A stretch of 12,634 nucleotides of DNA from Microcella sp. (GTDB lineage Bacteria > Actinomycetota > Actinomycetes > Actinomycetales > Microbacteriaceae): the NCBI GenBank assembly GCA_020216895.1, contig JAIWOM010000020.1, positions 1 to 12,634 on the forward strand, given 5' to 3'. Positions 1-6,659 of the stretch are shown one piece after another. A program made the position numbers and the translations under genes. Within the stretch, counting starts at the first letter, position 1. Each line of letters opens with the position of its first letter. The notes beneath the pieces were generated by a model, which was not told where the DNA came from, ran no database searches, and worked only from the letters and a program-made list of their open reading frames with translations.

Positions 1-348
1 GGCGAAGCGGTCAGCGAGTGCGGCGAAGCGCGCGCGTGCGCTCGTGGTCTCGGTCGCCGCGACGCCGCGCGCGGCGAGGCGCGCGGCCTGCTCGTCGAGG
101 GCAGTGCGGAGCTCGAACAGCGCGTCGACGTCATCGGGCTCGATCTCGCTGACGACGAGGGTGCGGGGGCCGCGCTCGGTGGCGAGTCCGGCGGCGATGA
201 GCCGCGCGAAGGCTTCACGCACGGGGGTTCGACTCACGCCGAGGCGTGCGGCCTGCTCCACCTCGGTGAGCGGGGCACCTGGCGCGAGCTCGCCCTCGAC
301 AATGTCGCGGCGCAGGGCGTCGAACGCACGATCCGCGGCGGTAGTCAC
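1..348 (-). CDS. GntR family transcriptional regulator (FadR-like), N-terminal part, cut by window edge
   Basis: The minus strand reads 116 codons from a GTG at 348-346 to the window edge without a stop. The N-terminus (TTAADRAFDALRRDIVEGEL, then APGAPLTEVEQAARLGVSRT and PVREAFARLIAAGL) is a textbook GntR winged helix, with the recognition helix around the SRTPVREA stretch (about residues 35-42). The following helical segment (DVDALFELRTALDEQAARLA) is the start of an FCD-type effector domain, which points to the FadR subfamily. Such proteins are ligand-responsive DNA-binding regulators, often of carbon or organic-acid metabolism; the ligand and targets cannot be read here. I chose the GTG because no codon further upstream would extend the domain and because a -10-like TACATT lies 6 nt before it, suggesting a leaderless message. 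The ArsR-like gene ends 32 bp upstream on the same strand. The C-terminal half is missing only because the window ends. Confidence 0.9.
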   Translation of the reverse strand, partial: MTTAADRAFDALRRDIVEGELAPGAPLTEVEQAARLGVSRTPVREAFARLIAAGLATERGPRTLVVSEIEPDDVDALFELRTALDEQAARLAARGVAATETTSARARFAALADRFA

Positions 349-351
349 CGT

Positions 352-369
352 CTCAATGTATACATTGAG
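352..369. promoter_or_regulatory. Perfect 18-bp palindrome, probable GntR operator
   Basis: CTCAATGTATACATTGAG equals its own reverse complement over all 18 bases. It lies 3 bp before the GntR start codon, in the 32-bp gap after the ArsR-like gene. The AT-rich centre TGTATACA is the kind of core bound by GntR dimers. The position suggests autoregulation; this is inference. Confidence 0.75.
355..360 (-). promoter_or_regulatory. -10 element (TACATT) of the GntR gene
   Basis: On the minus strand TACATT fits the TAnnnT pattern and ends 6 nt before the GTG start. Transcription would then begin at or next to the start codon. No Shine-Dalgarno sequence is visible, which agrees with a leaderless transcript. 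The hexamer lies inside the 18-bp palindrome, so a bound repressor would cover it. Confidence 0.5.
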
Positions 370-380
370 GGCGTCACTGG

Positions 381-803
381 CTAGATCGCGCCGATCTGCC
401 GCGCCTTTCGTATACACCAGCAGCCGCCCTCATCCTCCTCATCGAACGATGGTTGAGGTTCCGCGTCGTGCATGTCGATCTCCCGCCCGTCGAGATCGAG
501 GTCGTCGTAGCGGGCAGGAGCGCGGAGGGCGAGCAGCTGGTCGACGAGCCCTGCGATGGCTCCGATCACCCGCGGGCTCAACCGGTAGATGCGTGCGTTC
601 CGGTCGATGCGCGAGCTGACGAGCCCGGCGCGAGCGAGTCGGCCGAGGTGCTTCGAGATGCCTTCACGCCCGATGCCGCGCTCGCTCTGCACCGCGTCGG
701 CGATCTGCCCGGCGGCGTGCTCGCCGCTCGCGAGGATCTCGATGATGCGCCAGCGCACCGGGTGCGCGAGCAGGAAGAGAGTTTCCATATTCGCAATGTG
801 CAT
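381..803 (-). CDS. ArsR-like winged-helix transcriptional regulator
   Basis: A 140-residue protein. Residues 6-28 (METLFLLAHPVRW then RIIEILASGE) match the first helices of ArsR-type regulators. A helix-turn-helix follows around residues 30-65 (AGQIADAVQS, EGISKHLGRLARAGLV), then a wing (SSRIDRNARIYRLSP). The C-terminus is acidic (DDLDLDGREIDMHDAE, FDEEDEGG) and ends with a Cys-Trp-Cys motif at residues 128-130; a metal- or thiol-sensing role for this pair is only a guess. The canonical arsenic-binding CVC motif in the recognition helix is absent. The start is uncertain: ATG at 803 gives MHIANMET, while ATG at 788 gives METLFLL, which fits the family edge better and would put the whole 48-bp inverted repeat upstream of the gene. 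Neither start has a clear ribosome binding site. It ends 32 bp before the GntR gene and is divergent from hrpA. Confidence 0.88.
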   Translation of the reverse strand: MHIANMETLFLLAHPVRWRIIEILASGEHAAGQIADAVQSERGIGREGISKHLGRLARAGLVSSRIDRNARIYRLSPRVIGAIAGLVDQLLALRAPARYDDLDLDGREIDMHDAEPQPSFDEEDEGGCWCIRKARQIGAI

Positions 804-837
804 CTCGCGGCACGTGCCGCGGGAGGCACATTGCGAA
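790..837. repeat. 48-bp near-perfect inverted repeat at the ArsR-like gene start
   Basis: Two 24-bp halves are reverse complements at 22 of 24 positions. The outer arms are TTCGCAATGTGC (790-801) and GCACATTGCGAA (826-837). The centre CGCGGCACGTGCCGCG (806-821) is itself a perfect 16-bp palindrome about the same axis. The two mismatched pairs are 802/825 and 805/822. It overlaps the first codons of the ORF if translation starts at 803, or abuts the start if it is 788. It is the likely binding site of the adjacent regulator, or a strong RNA hairpin if transcribed. Confidence 0.8.
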
Positions 838-866
838 AACGGAAGTGCCGGTCGGGATGAGGTCGA

Positions 867-908
867 GGGGAGGGAGGGGTCGGACTGGGCTGGGGCGGGC
901 GGGGCGGG
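867..908 (+). other. G-run cluster with G-quadruplex potential upstream of hrpA
   Basis: Eight runs of three or four G lie within 42 bp: 867-870, 872-874, 876-879, 887-889, 892-895, 897-899, 901-904 and 906-908. The spacers are 1, 1, 7, 2, 1, 1 and 1 nt. This meets the usual G3+N1-7 pattern twice over. It is on the coding strand of hrpA and ends 7 bp before the -10 box, in the -35 region, where no TTGACA-like element is visible. Confidence 0.6.
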
Positions 909-915
909 CGGCGCC

Positions 916-921
916 TAGACT
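916..921 (+). promoter_or_regulatory. -10 element (TAGACT) of hrpA
   Basis: TAGACT ends 9 nt before the hrpA ATG at 931. A start of transcription about 7 nt downstream would leave a leader of only 2-4 nt. The GGAGGG at 922-927 looks like a ribosome binding site but is just 3 nt from the ATG and would be mostly upstream of the transcript, so leaderless translation is the better reading. Confidence 0.6.
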
Positions 922-930
922 GGAGGGCTC

Positions 931-3900
931 ATGACTGCGCCCGACGATCGACCTGCGCCCCGCATCCCGGGCCTGGCGATCACGTACCCGCCCGACCTGC
1001 CGGTGTCGCAGCGGCGCGACGACATCGCCGCCGCGATCGCCGCGAACCAGGTCGTCATCGTCGCAGGTGAGACCGGGTCGGGCAAGACGACGCAGCTGCC
1101 GAAGATCCTGCTCGAGCTCGGCCGCGAGAGCATCGCGCACACGCAGCCCCGGCGCATCGCCGCCCGCACGATCGCCGAGCGCGTCGCCGACGAGCTCGGC
1201 ACGGAGCTCGGCGGGCTCGTCGGCTACAAGGTCCGCTTCACCGATCAGGTGAGCGCCGGCACGCGGGTCACGCTCATGACCGACGGCATCCTGCTCGCCG
1301 CCCTCCGCGGCGACCGCGAGCTGCGCGCCTACGACGCGATCATCATCGACGAGGCGCACGAGCGCAGCCTCACCATCGACTTCCTCATCGGCTACCTCAC
1401 GCAGCTGCTCCCCCGCCGGCCGGACCTGAAGGTCGTCATCACCTCCGCGACCATCGACCCCGAGAGCTTCGCGCGGCACTTCGCCGCCGCCGACGGCACA
1501 CCCGCGCCGATCATCGAGGTGAGCGGGCGCACCTACCCGGTCGAGATCCGGTACCGGCCGCTGGTTCCCGACGGGTCGGAAACGGACAACCTGACGGACC
1601 CGGACAGCGACGACGACGGCCCGGCAACTCCCGGCGCGGCGATCGACATGGTCGACGGCGTCATCGCCGCGGTCGACGAGCTCGGCCGCGAGGGCGACGG
1701 CGACGTGCTCGTGTTCTTCAGCGGCGAGAACGAGATCCGCGACGCGGCGGATGCCCTCCGCGGGCACCTCGCCCGCCAGGGCCCGCGCGGCGCCGCCACG
1801 GAGGTGCTGCCGCTGTACGGCCGGCTCAGTGCGGCCGAGCAGCACCGGGTGTTCGAGCGGGCGCCGGCGGGCATCCGTCGCCGCATCGTTCTCGCCACCA
1901 ACGTCGCGGAGACGAGCCTGACCGTGCCCGGCATCCGCTACGTCGTCGACACGGGCACGGCGCGCATCAGCCGGTACTCGACGCGGTCGAAGGTGCAGCA
2001 GCTGCCGATCGAGCCGATCTCGCAGGCGAGCGCCAACCAGCGGTCAGGGCGGTCGGGGCGCACGAGCGACGGCATCGCGATCCGGCTCTACTCGGAGGCC
2101 GACTACGAGCGGCGGCCCGCGTACACCGAACCGGAGATCCTGCGCACCAACCTCGCGGCGGTCATCCTGCAGATGATCGCGCTCGGGCTGGGCGACATCG
2201 AGCGCTTCCCCTTCCTCCAGCCGCCCGATAAGCGCGGCATCGCCGACGGGCTCGAGCTGCTGCGGGAACTCGGTGCCATCGAGCCGGGCCGCGGTGACCT
2301 GCGCATCACGAAGGTCGGTCACGCCATCGCGCAGCTGCCGCTCGACCCGCGGTATGCGCGCATGGTCGTCGAGGCCCAGAAGCTCGGTGTCGTGCGGGAG
2401 GTCGTGGCGATCGTCGCGGGCCTGAGCATCCAGGACCCGCGCGAGCGGCCCGCTGACCGCCGCGAGACCGCCGACCAGCTTCACAATCGGTTCCGCGACC
2501 CGACGAGCGACTTCCTCACCCTGCTGAACCTATGGCGGCACCTGCAGAAGCGGCAGGCGGAGCTCAGCGGCAACCAGTTCCGCAAGGAGGTGCGCGCCGA
2601 GTTCCTCAACTACCTGCGCGTGCGCGAGTGGGCCGACGTCGAGCGGCAGGTGCTTCGACTGCTGCCCAAGGAGCACCGACCCAAGGGCGCGATGCCCGAG
2701 TCCTCCGATGCCGAGGCCATCCACCGCGCCCTGCTGTCGGGCCTGCTCAGCCACATCGGACTGCGCGACGACCGCGAGGCCGCGTCCGGCACCAACCAGA
2801 AGGGCGTCTCGGCCAAGAAGGGCGCCGACGCCCGCCCCGCCCGCGGCCGGGAGTTCCTGGGCGCGCGCGGCCGCCGGTTCGTCGTCTACCCCGGCTCGGG
2901 CCTGGCGAAGAAGCCGCCGGCCGCGGTGATGGCCGCCGAGCTCGTCGAGACGAGCCGGCTGTTCGCCCGCACGGTCGCCGCGATCGACCCTGCCTGGGCG
3001 GAGGCGCTCGCCGGCGACCTCGCGAAGAAGCAGTACAGCGAGCCGCGCTGGCAGAAGAGCCAGGGCTCGGCGGTCGTCGACGAGAAGGTGACGCTGTACG
3101 GCGTGCCGATCGTGCCGCGCCGGCGCGTGCAGCTGGCGCGCATCGACGCGCCGCTCGCGCGCGAGCTGTTCATCCGCCACGCGCTCGTCGAGGGCGAGTG
3201 GGACACCACCCGACTCGACAAGCGCCTCACCCAGTTCGTGCGCGACAACGCGCGGCTGCGGCGCGAGCTCGAGCAGCTGGAGGAGCGGCAGCGTCGGCGC
3301 GACATCCTGCTCGACGATGAGCGGCTGGTCGAGTACTTCGAGCGGCGCATCCCCGACGACGTCACCGACGTGCGCCGCTTCGAGCGGTGGTGGCGGGATG
3401 CTCGCCGCGAGCATCCCGACCTGCTGACGCTGCAGCGGGCCGACCTCATCGAGGCCGACGAGCCCGCGATCGACGACGACGCCTACCCGACCCGGCTCAC
3501 CCTCGGCGATCAGACGCTCACGGTCGGCTACCGCTTCGAGCCCGGTGCCGCCGACGACGGCGTCACCGTCACCGTGCCGCTGCCGCTGCTGCCCCGGCTC
3601 GAGACCGCGGGCTTCGACTGGCTCGTCCCGGGCCTGCGGCACGAGCTCGTGACGGCACTGCTCAAGACGCTGCCGAAGGCGATCCGCCGCAACGTGGTGC
3701 CCGCCGCCGACTGGGCGACGCGACTGCTCGCCGCCGTGCCCGCCGGCGCCGACCTGCGCGAGCTGCCACTCACCGCCTTCCTCGCCGAGGAGATCCGCCG
3801 CCAGACCTTCACGCCCGTCGACCCGAACGACTTCGACGTCGACCGCCTGCCCCCGCACCTGCGCATGGGCTACGCGGTCGTCGACGAGCGCGGCAACCGG

Positions 3901-4914
3901 CTCGCGCGCGGCACCGACCTGCCCGCGCTGCAGCACAAGCTGAAGACGCGCACGCGCGACTCGGTGGCGAAAGTGGCGACCGCAGCGGCGCGCGCGCCGA
4001 TCGAGCGCGGCGGCATCACGGCGTGGGACGACAGCCTCGGGGCCGGTTCCGGTGCCGCGCCCGGAACCCTCCCCCGGCAGCTCGACATGCGCCGCGGCGA
4101 GACGACGATCCGCGCGTATCCCGCGCTCGTCGACGAGGGCGGCTCGGTCGCGATCCGGCTGCAGACCGCGGTCGCCGACCAGGTCGCAGCGCACCGCGCG
4201 GGGGTTCGCCGGCTCGTGCAGCTCGGGGTTCCGTCGCCACTCGCGTACATCCAGGAGCACCTGACGAGTGCCGAGAAGCTCAGCCTCGGCGCCTCGCCCT
4301 ACCGCTCGACGTCCGCACTCATCGACGACGCGCTGCGGGCCGTGATCGACGCCGAGCTGGCGGCAGGCGGCGGCGCGACCGAGGATCCTCGGGATGCTCT
4401 GCCTTGGTCGCGCGCCGAGTTCGAGTCCCTCCGCGACCGCGTCAACGCCGGCCTGCCCGACCGCCTGTTCGGCATCGTGTCGACGACGGCGGCCGTGCTG
4501 GCGGCGGCGCGCGAGGTCGACGTGCTCATCGCCCGCAGCTCAAGCCTGCAGCTGATGGCGCCGCTCGCCGACGCGCGCGAGCAGCTCAACGCGCTCGTGC
4601 ACGACGGATTCATCGCCCGCACGGGCCTCGCTCGCCTCCCCCGCCTGGTCGTCTACCTGCGCGGCATCGGCTACCGGGTCGAGCGGCTCGCCGACAACCT
4701 CGGCCGCGACCGCGTCTGGATGCTCGAGGTGCAGCAAGCCGTCGAGCTCTACACCGCGGCGGGCGGCACGCTGCCGATCGCGGCCGACCCCGAGCCCCGT
4801 ATCCGCGAGGCCCGCTGGATGCTCGAGGAGCTGCGCCTCTCGCTGTTCGCGCAGCCGCTCGGCGCGCAGGGCCCGATCTCGGTCCAGCGCATCCGCAAGC
4901 AGCTCGCGGGCTGA
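931..4914 (+). CDS. hrpA: ATP-dependent RNA helicase HrpA (DEAH box)
   Basis: A 1327-residue protein, close to the roughly 1300 residues of E. coli HrpA. Helicase motifs visible in order are Walker A GETGSGKTT (46-54), TQPRRIAA (71-78), DEAH (140-143), SAT (172-174), NVAETSLTVPG (324-334) and motif VI QRSGRSGR (370-377). These are followed by the HA2/ratchet region (about 440-530), an OB-fold-like region (about 600-735) and the long HrpA-specific C-terminal domain (DUF3418, from about 740). A charged coiled-coil-like stretch lies near residues 774-800. The family uses ATP hydrolysis to remodel RNA in the cytoplasm; E. coli HrpA is linked to mRNA processing and to rescue of stalled ribosomes. 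No residue of the ATPase core looks damaged. The ATG follows a TAGACT -10 box closely. The gene stands alone on the plus strand and converges on the amidohydrolase with a 15-bp gap. Confidence 0.97.
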   Translation: MTAPDDRPAPRIPGLAITYPPDLPVSQRRDDIAAAIAANQVVIVAGETGSGKTTQLPKILLELGRESIAHTQPRRIAARTIAERVADELGTELGGLVGYKVRFTDQVSAGTRVTLMTDGILLAALRGDRELRAYDAIIIDEAHERSLTIDFLIGYLTQLLPRRPDLKVVITSATIDPESFARHFAAADGTPAPIIEVSGRTYPVEIRYRPLVPDGSETDNLTDPDSDDDGPATPGAAIDMVDGVIAAVDELGREGDGDVLVFFSGENEIRDAADALRGHLARQGPRGAATEVLPLYGRLSAAEQHRVFERAPAGIRRRIVLATNVAETSLTVPGIRYVVDTGTARISRYSTRSKVQQLPIEPISQASANQRSGRSGRTSDGIAIRLYSEADYERRPAYTEPEILRTNLAAVILQMIALGLGDIERFPFLQPPDKRGIADGLELLRELGAIEPGRGDLRITKVGHAIAQLPLDPRYARMVVEAQKLGVVREVVAIVAGLSIQDPRERPADRRETADQLHNRFRDPTSDFLTLLNLWRHLQKRQAELSGNQFRKEVRAEFLNYLRVREWADVERQVLRLLPKEHRPKGAMPESSDAEAIHRALLSGLLSHIGLRDDREAASGTNQKGVSAKKGADARPARGREFLGARGRRFVVYPGSGLAKKPPAAVMAAELVETSRLFARTVAAIDPAWAEALAGDLAKKQYSEPRWQKSQGSAVVDEKVTLYGVPIVPRRRVQLARIDAPLARELFIRHALVEGEWDTTRLDKRLTQFVRDNARLRRELEQLEERQRRRDILLDDERLVEYFERRIPDDVTDVRRFERWWRDARREHPDLLTLQRADLIEADEPAIDDDAYPTRLTLGDQTLTVGYRFEPGAADDGVTVTVPLPLLPRLETAGFDWLVPGLRHELVTALLKTLPKAIRRNVVPAADWATRLLAAVPAGADLRELPLTAFLAEEIRRQTFTPVDPNDFDVDRLPPHLRMGYAVVDERGNRLARGTDLPALQHKLKTRTRDSVAKVATAAARAPIERGGITAWDDSLGAGSGAAPGTLPRQLDMRRGETTIRAYPALVDEGGSVAIRLQTAVADQVAAHRAGVRRLVQLGVPSPLAYIQEHLTSAEKLSLGASPYRSTSALIDDALRAVIDAELAAGGGATEDPRDALPWSRAEFESLRDRVNAGLPDRLFGIVSTTAAVLAAAREVDVLIARSSSLQLMAPLADAREQLNALVHDGFIARTGLARLPRLVVYLRGIGYRVERLADNLGRDRVWMLEVQQAVELYTAAGGTLPIAADPEPRIREARWMLEELRLSLFAQPLGAQGPISVQRIRKQLAG

Positions 4915-4933
4915 GCGGAACGACCGGGCTCAG
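4911..4933. terminator. Possible bidirectional hairpin embedding both stop codons
   Basis: CTGAGC (4911-4916) and GCTCAG (4928-4933) are perfect 6-bp inverted arms around an 11-nt loop. The TGA of hrpA lies in the left arm and the stop of the convergent amidohydrolase in the right arm. No T-tract follows on either strand and the stem is short, so termination is a weak inference. It is the only dyad in the 15-bp gap. Confidence 0.35.
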
Positions 4934-6606
4934 TAGACGCGGCGGCCAGCCACCCAGGTGCCGACGTTCGTGGTGGTGTGGATGCTCGCCGCGGGTCCGT
5001 CGAACGGGTCGCGATCGGTCGCAGCGAGGTCGGCGACCGCGCCGACCGCGATGATGCCCGCGGGCGCGGCGTCGCCCGGCCCGCGCCCGTTGATGAACGC
5101 CGACCCGGCCGTGTAGGCGGCGAGCGCCTCGGCGAGGGTGAGCGCCTCGTGCGCGAGCAGCGGTTCGGGGTCGTGCTCGGGGTCGTCCTCCGGCAGCGCG
5201 CGCGTGACGGCGACGTGGATCGCCTGCCACGGATCGGGCGTCGACACGGGCCAGTCGCTGCCGGCGCACAGCCGCGGGCGAGCATCCGCCCCTGCGGCCT
5301 CGTCATCGGAACCGCCGCCCGCATGCAGGATGCTCGCGAACGGGCGGTGGGCGGGGCGGTGGCGGCGGGCATCCGTCGCCGGGCGCGCGGCCCAGCCGTT
5401 GGCGGCCGCGGCAGCCTCGAAGGCATCGAGCGCGTCGCGCGCGGCTCGGTCGCCGATCACGTGGATGTGCGCGCTGAAGCCCGCGGCGTCGAGCGCGACG
5501 ACCGCGTCGGTGAGCGCCTGCCCGCCGACGAAGGCGATGCCGCGCGGGTGCTCGCCCTCGCCGAACTCCCCGAGGTAGGGCTCGAGCATCGCTGCCGTGC
5601 CGTTCTCGACGACGCCGTCGGCCATGATCTTCACCGCGCTGAGGCGGAAGGGCGCCGGACGGGCTCCTCCATCAGCACCGCGGGATGCGGAGCCGAGCTC
5701 GTTCGCGTGCGCCTCGCGCTTCGCCACGAGGTCGGCGACCTGCTCGACGCCGCGGGAGCGGTCCCACCACAGCGCGCCGACCACGTCGACAGTCAGCCGC
5801 CCCTCCGCGAGCGCGCGGCGGTAGACGAGAGCCGTATCCGAAGCCCCGAAGTAGTCGCCGACGATGGCGTCCTGCCAGCCGGTGATGCCGAGGCTGTGCG
5901 CGTAGCGCTGCGCCTCGAGCAGGGCGGCGTACTCGTCGTCGGGGCTCGGCGTCGGCGCGACCGCGGCGACCAGAGCGGCGGCGCCCTCGTGCAGCGTGCC
6001 CTGCGGGCTCCCGTCGGCGAGCCGCTCGATGCGGCCGTCGGCGGGGTCGGGCGTCTCCGCCGTGATGCCCGCGAGCGCGAGCGCGGCCGAGTTGGCCCAG
6101 GCGCCGTGGTGGTCGCGGTTGTAGAGGAACACCGGACGGATCGGCTCGATCGCATCGAGCTCGGCGGCCGACGGGGTGCCGCCGGCGAAGGCGCTCATCG
6201 ACCAGCCACCGCCGGTGATCCATGCGCGCGACGCGTCGCAGCCCCGCGGCGGGTTCGTGCGGGCGAAGTCGGTGATGATCCGGACGTAGTCGTCGAGGGT
6301 GGAGCCCGCGCTCAGGTCGCAGCCGAGGCGCTCGAGCCCGCCCTGGATGGGGTGGATGTGGGCGTCGACGAAACCCGCGTGCAGCATCCCGCCCGCCAGA
6401 TCGACGACCTCGGTGTGGGGCCCGCGCCAGGCGGCGAGGTCGGCGTCGACCGCGACGATCACGCCGTCGCGCACGGCGACCTCGAGCGGCTCAGGAACAG
6501 GGGTCGAAACAGAGCCGGAAACGCGATCGCGCCCCGGCCCCCGGTAGACGACTCCTCCGGTGAAGAGGAGGTCGGCGGGGAGCGCGGGGCGCGATTCGGC
6601 GGTCAC
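4930..6606 (-). CDS. Amidohydrolase family protein (YtcJ-like, Amidohydrolase_3), apparently with an internal deletion
   Basis: A 558-residue TIM-barrel metal hydrolase. The N-terminal beta region carries DGVIVAVD (48-55) and then GFVDAHIHP with the HxH pair at 83 and 85. VKIMADGVVENGTAAM (325-340), AHIHVIGD (379-386), RRHRPAH (414-420), GSDWPVSTPDPWQ (449-461) and the closing GIIAVGAVADLAATDRDPF are all typical. The family hydrolyses amide or related C-N bonds; the substrate is unknown. Between His420 and PFASILHAG (422-430) the usual stretch of roughly 50 residues, including barrel strand 7, seems to be missing, and an unusual Gly/Asp-rich run (430-444) precedes the strand-8 segment. The remembered metal ligands are still present. 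No frameshift is needed, because the reading frame is continuous. The GTG start at 6606 gives the normal N-terminus but has only a weak AGGT directly before it, 4 nt after a strong hairpin. It could be a functional variant, a decaying gene or an assembly error. Confidence 0.85.
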   Translation of the reverse strand: MTAESRPALPADLLFTGGVVYRGPGRDRVSGSVSTPVPEPLEVAVRDGVIVAVDADLAAWRGPHTEVVDLAGGMLHAGFVDAHIHPIQGGLERLGCDLSAGSTLDDYVRIITDFARTNPPRGCDASRAWITGGGWSMSAFAGGTPSAAELDAIEPIRPVFLYNRDHHGAWANSAALALAGITAETPDPADGRIERLADGSPQGTLHEGAAALVAAVAPTPSPDDEYAALLEAQRYAHSLGITGWQDAIVGDYFGASDTALVYRRALAEGRLTVDVVGALWWDRSRGVEQVADLVAKREAHANELGSASRGADGGARPAPFRLSAVKIMADGVVENGTAAMLEPYLGEFGEGEHPRGIAFVGGQALTDAVVALDAAGFSAHIHVIGDRAARDALDAFEAAAAANGWAARPATDARRHRPAHRPFASILHAGGGSDDEAAGADARPRLCAGSDWPVSTPDPWQAIHVAVTRALPEDDPEHDPEPLLAHEALTLAEALAAYTAGSAFINGRGPGDAAPAGIIAVGAVADLAATDRDPFDGPAASIHTTTNVGTWVAGRRVY

Positions 6607-6610
6607 ACCT

Positions 6611-6651
6611 GCGATGCTGTCACACCCGGGACAGCCCGGGCGCAGCATCGC
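6611..6651 (-). terminator. Strong stem-loop after nrdB
   Basis: GCGATGCTG (6611-6619) pairs with CAGCATCGC (6643-6651), and inside them CCCGGG (6625-6630) pairs with CCCGGG (6635-6640) around the tetraloop ACAG. It fills most of the 53-bp gap between the nrdB stop and the amidohydrolase start. No T-run follows, so it may terminate imperfectly, protect the 3' end of the nrd message, or hinder the downstream start that lies 4 nt beyond it. Confidence 0.6.
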
Positions 6652-6659
6652 GGCGACGA

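Noticed and set aside
453..918. Plus-strand open frames opposite the ArsR-like gene
   Set aside because: They have no domain features, while the minus-strand frame is a clear winged-helix regulator.
2530..5054. Long open frames on both strands within hrpA
   Set aside because: They have Arg/Ala-rich low-complexity translations and no family motifs, whereas the hrpA frame carries all helicase motifs without interruption.
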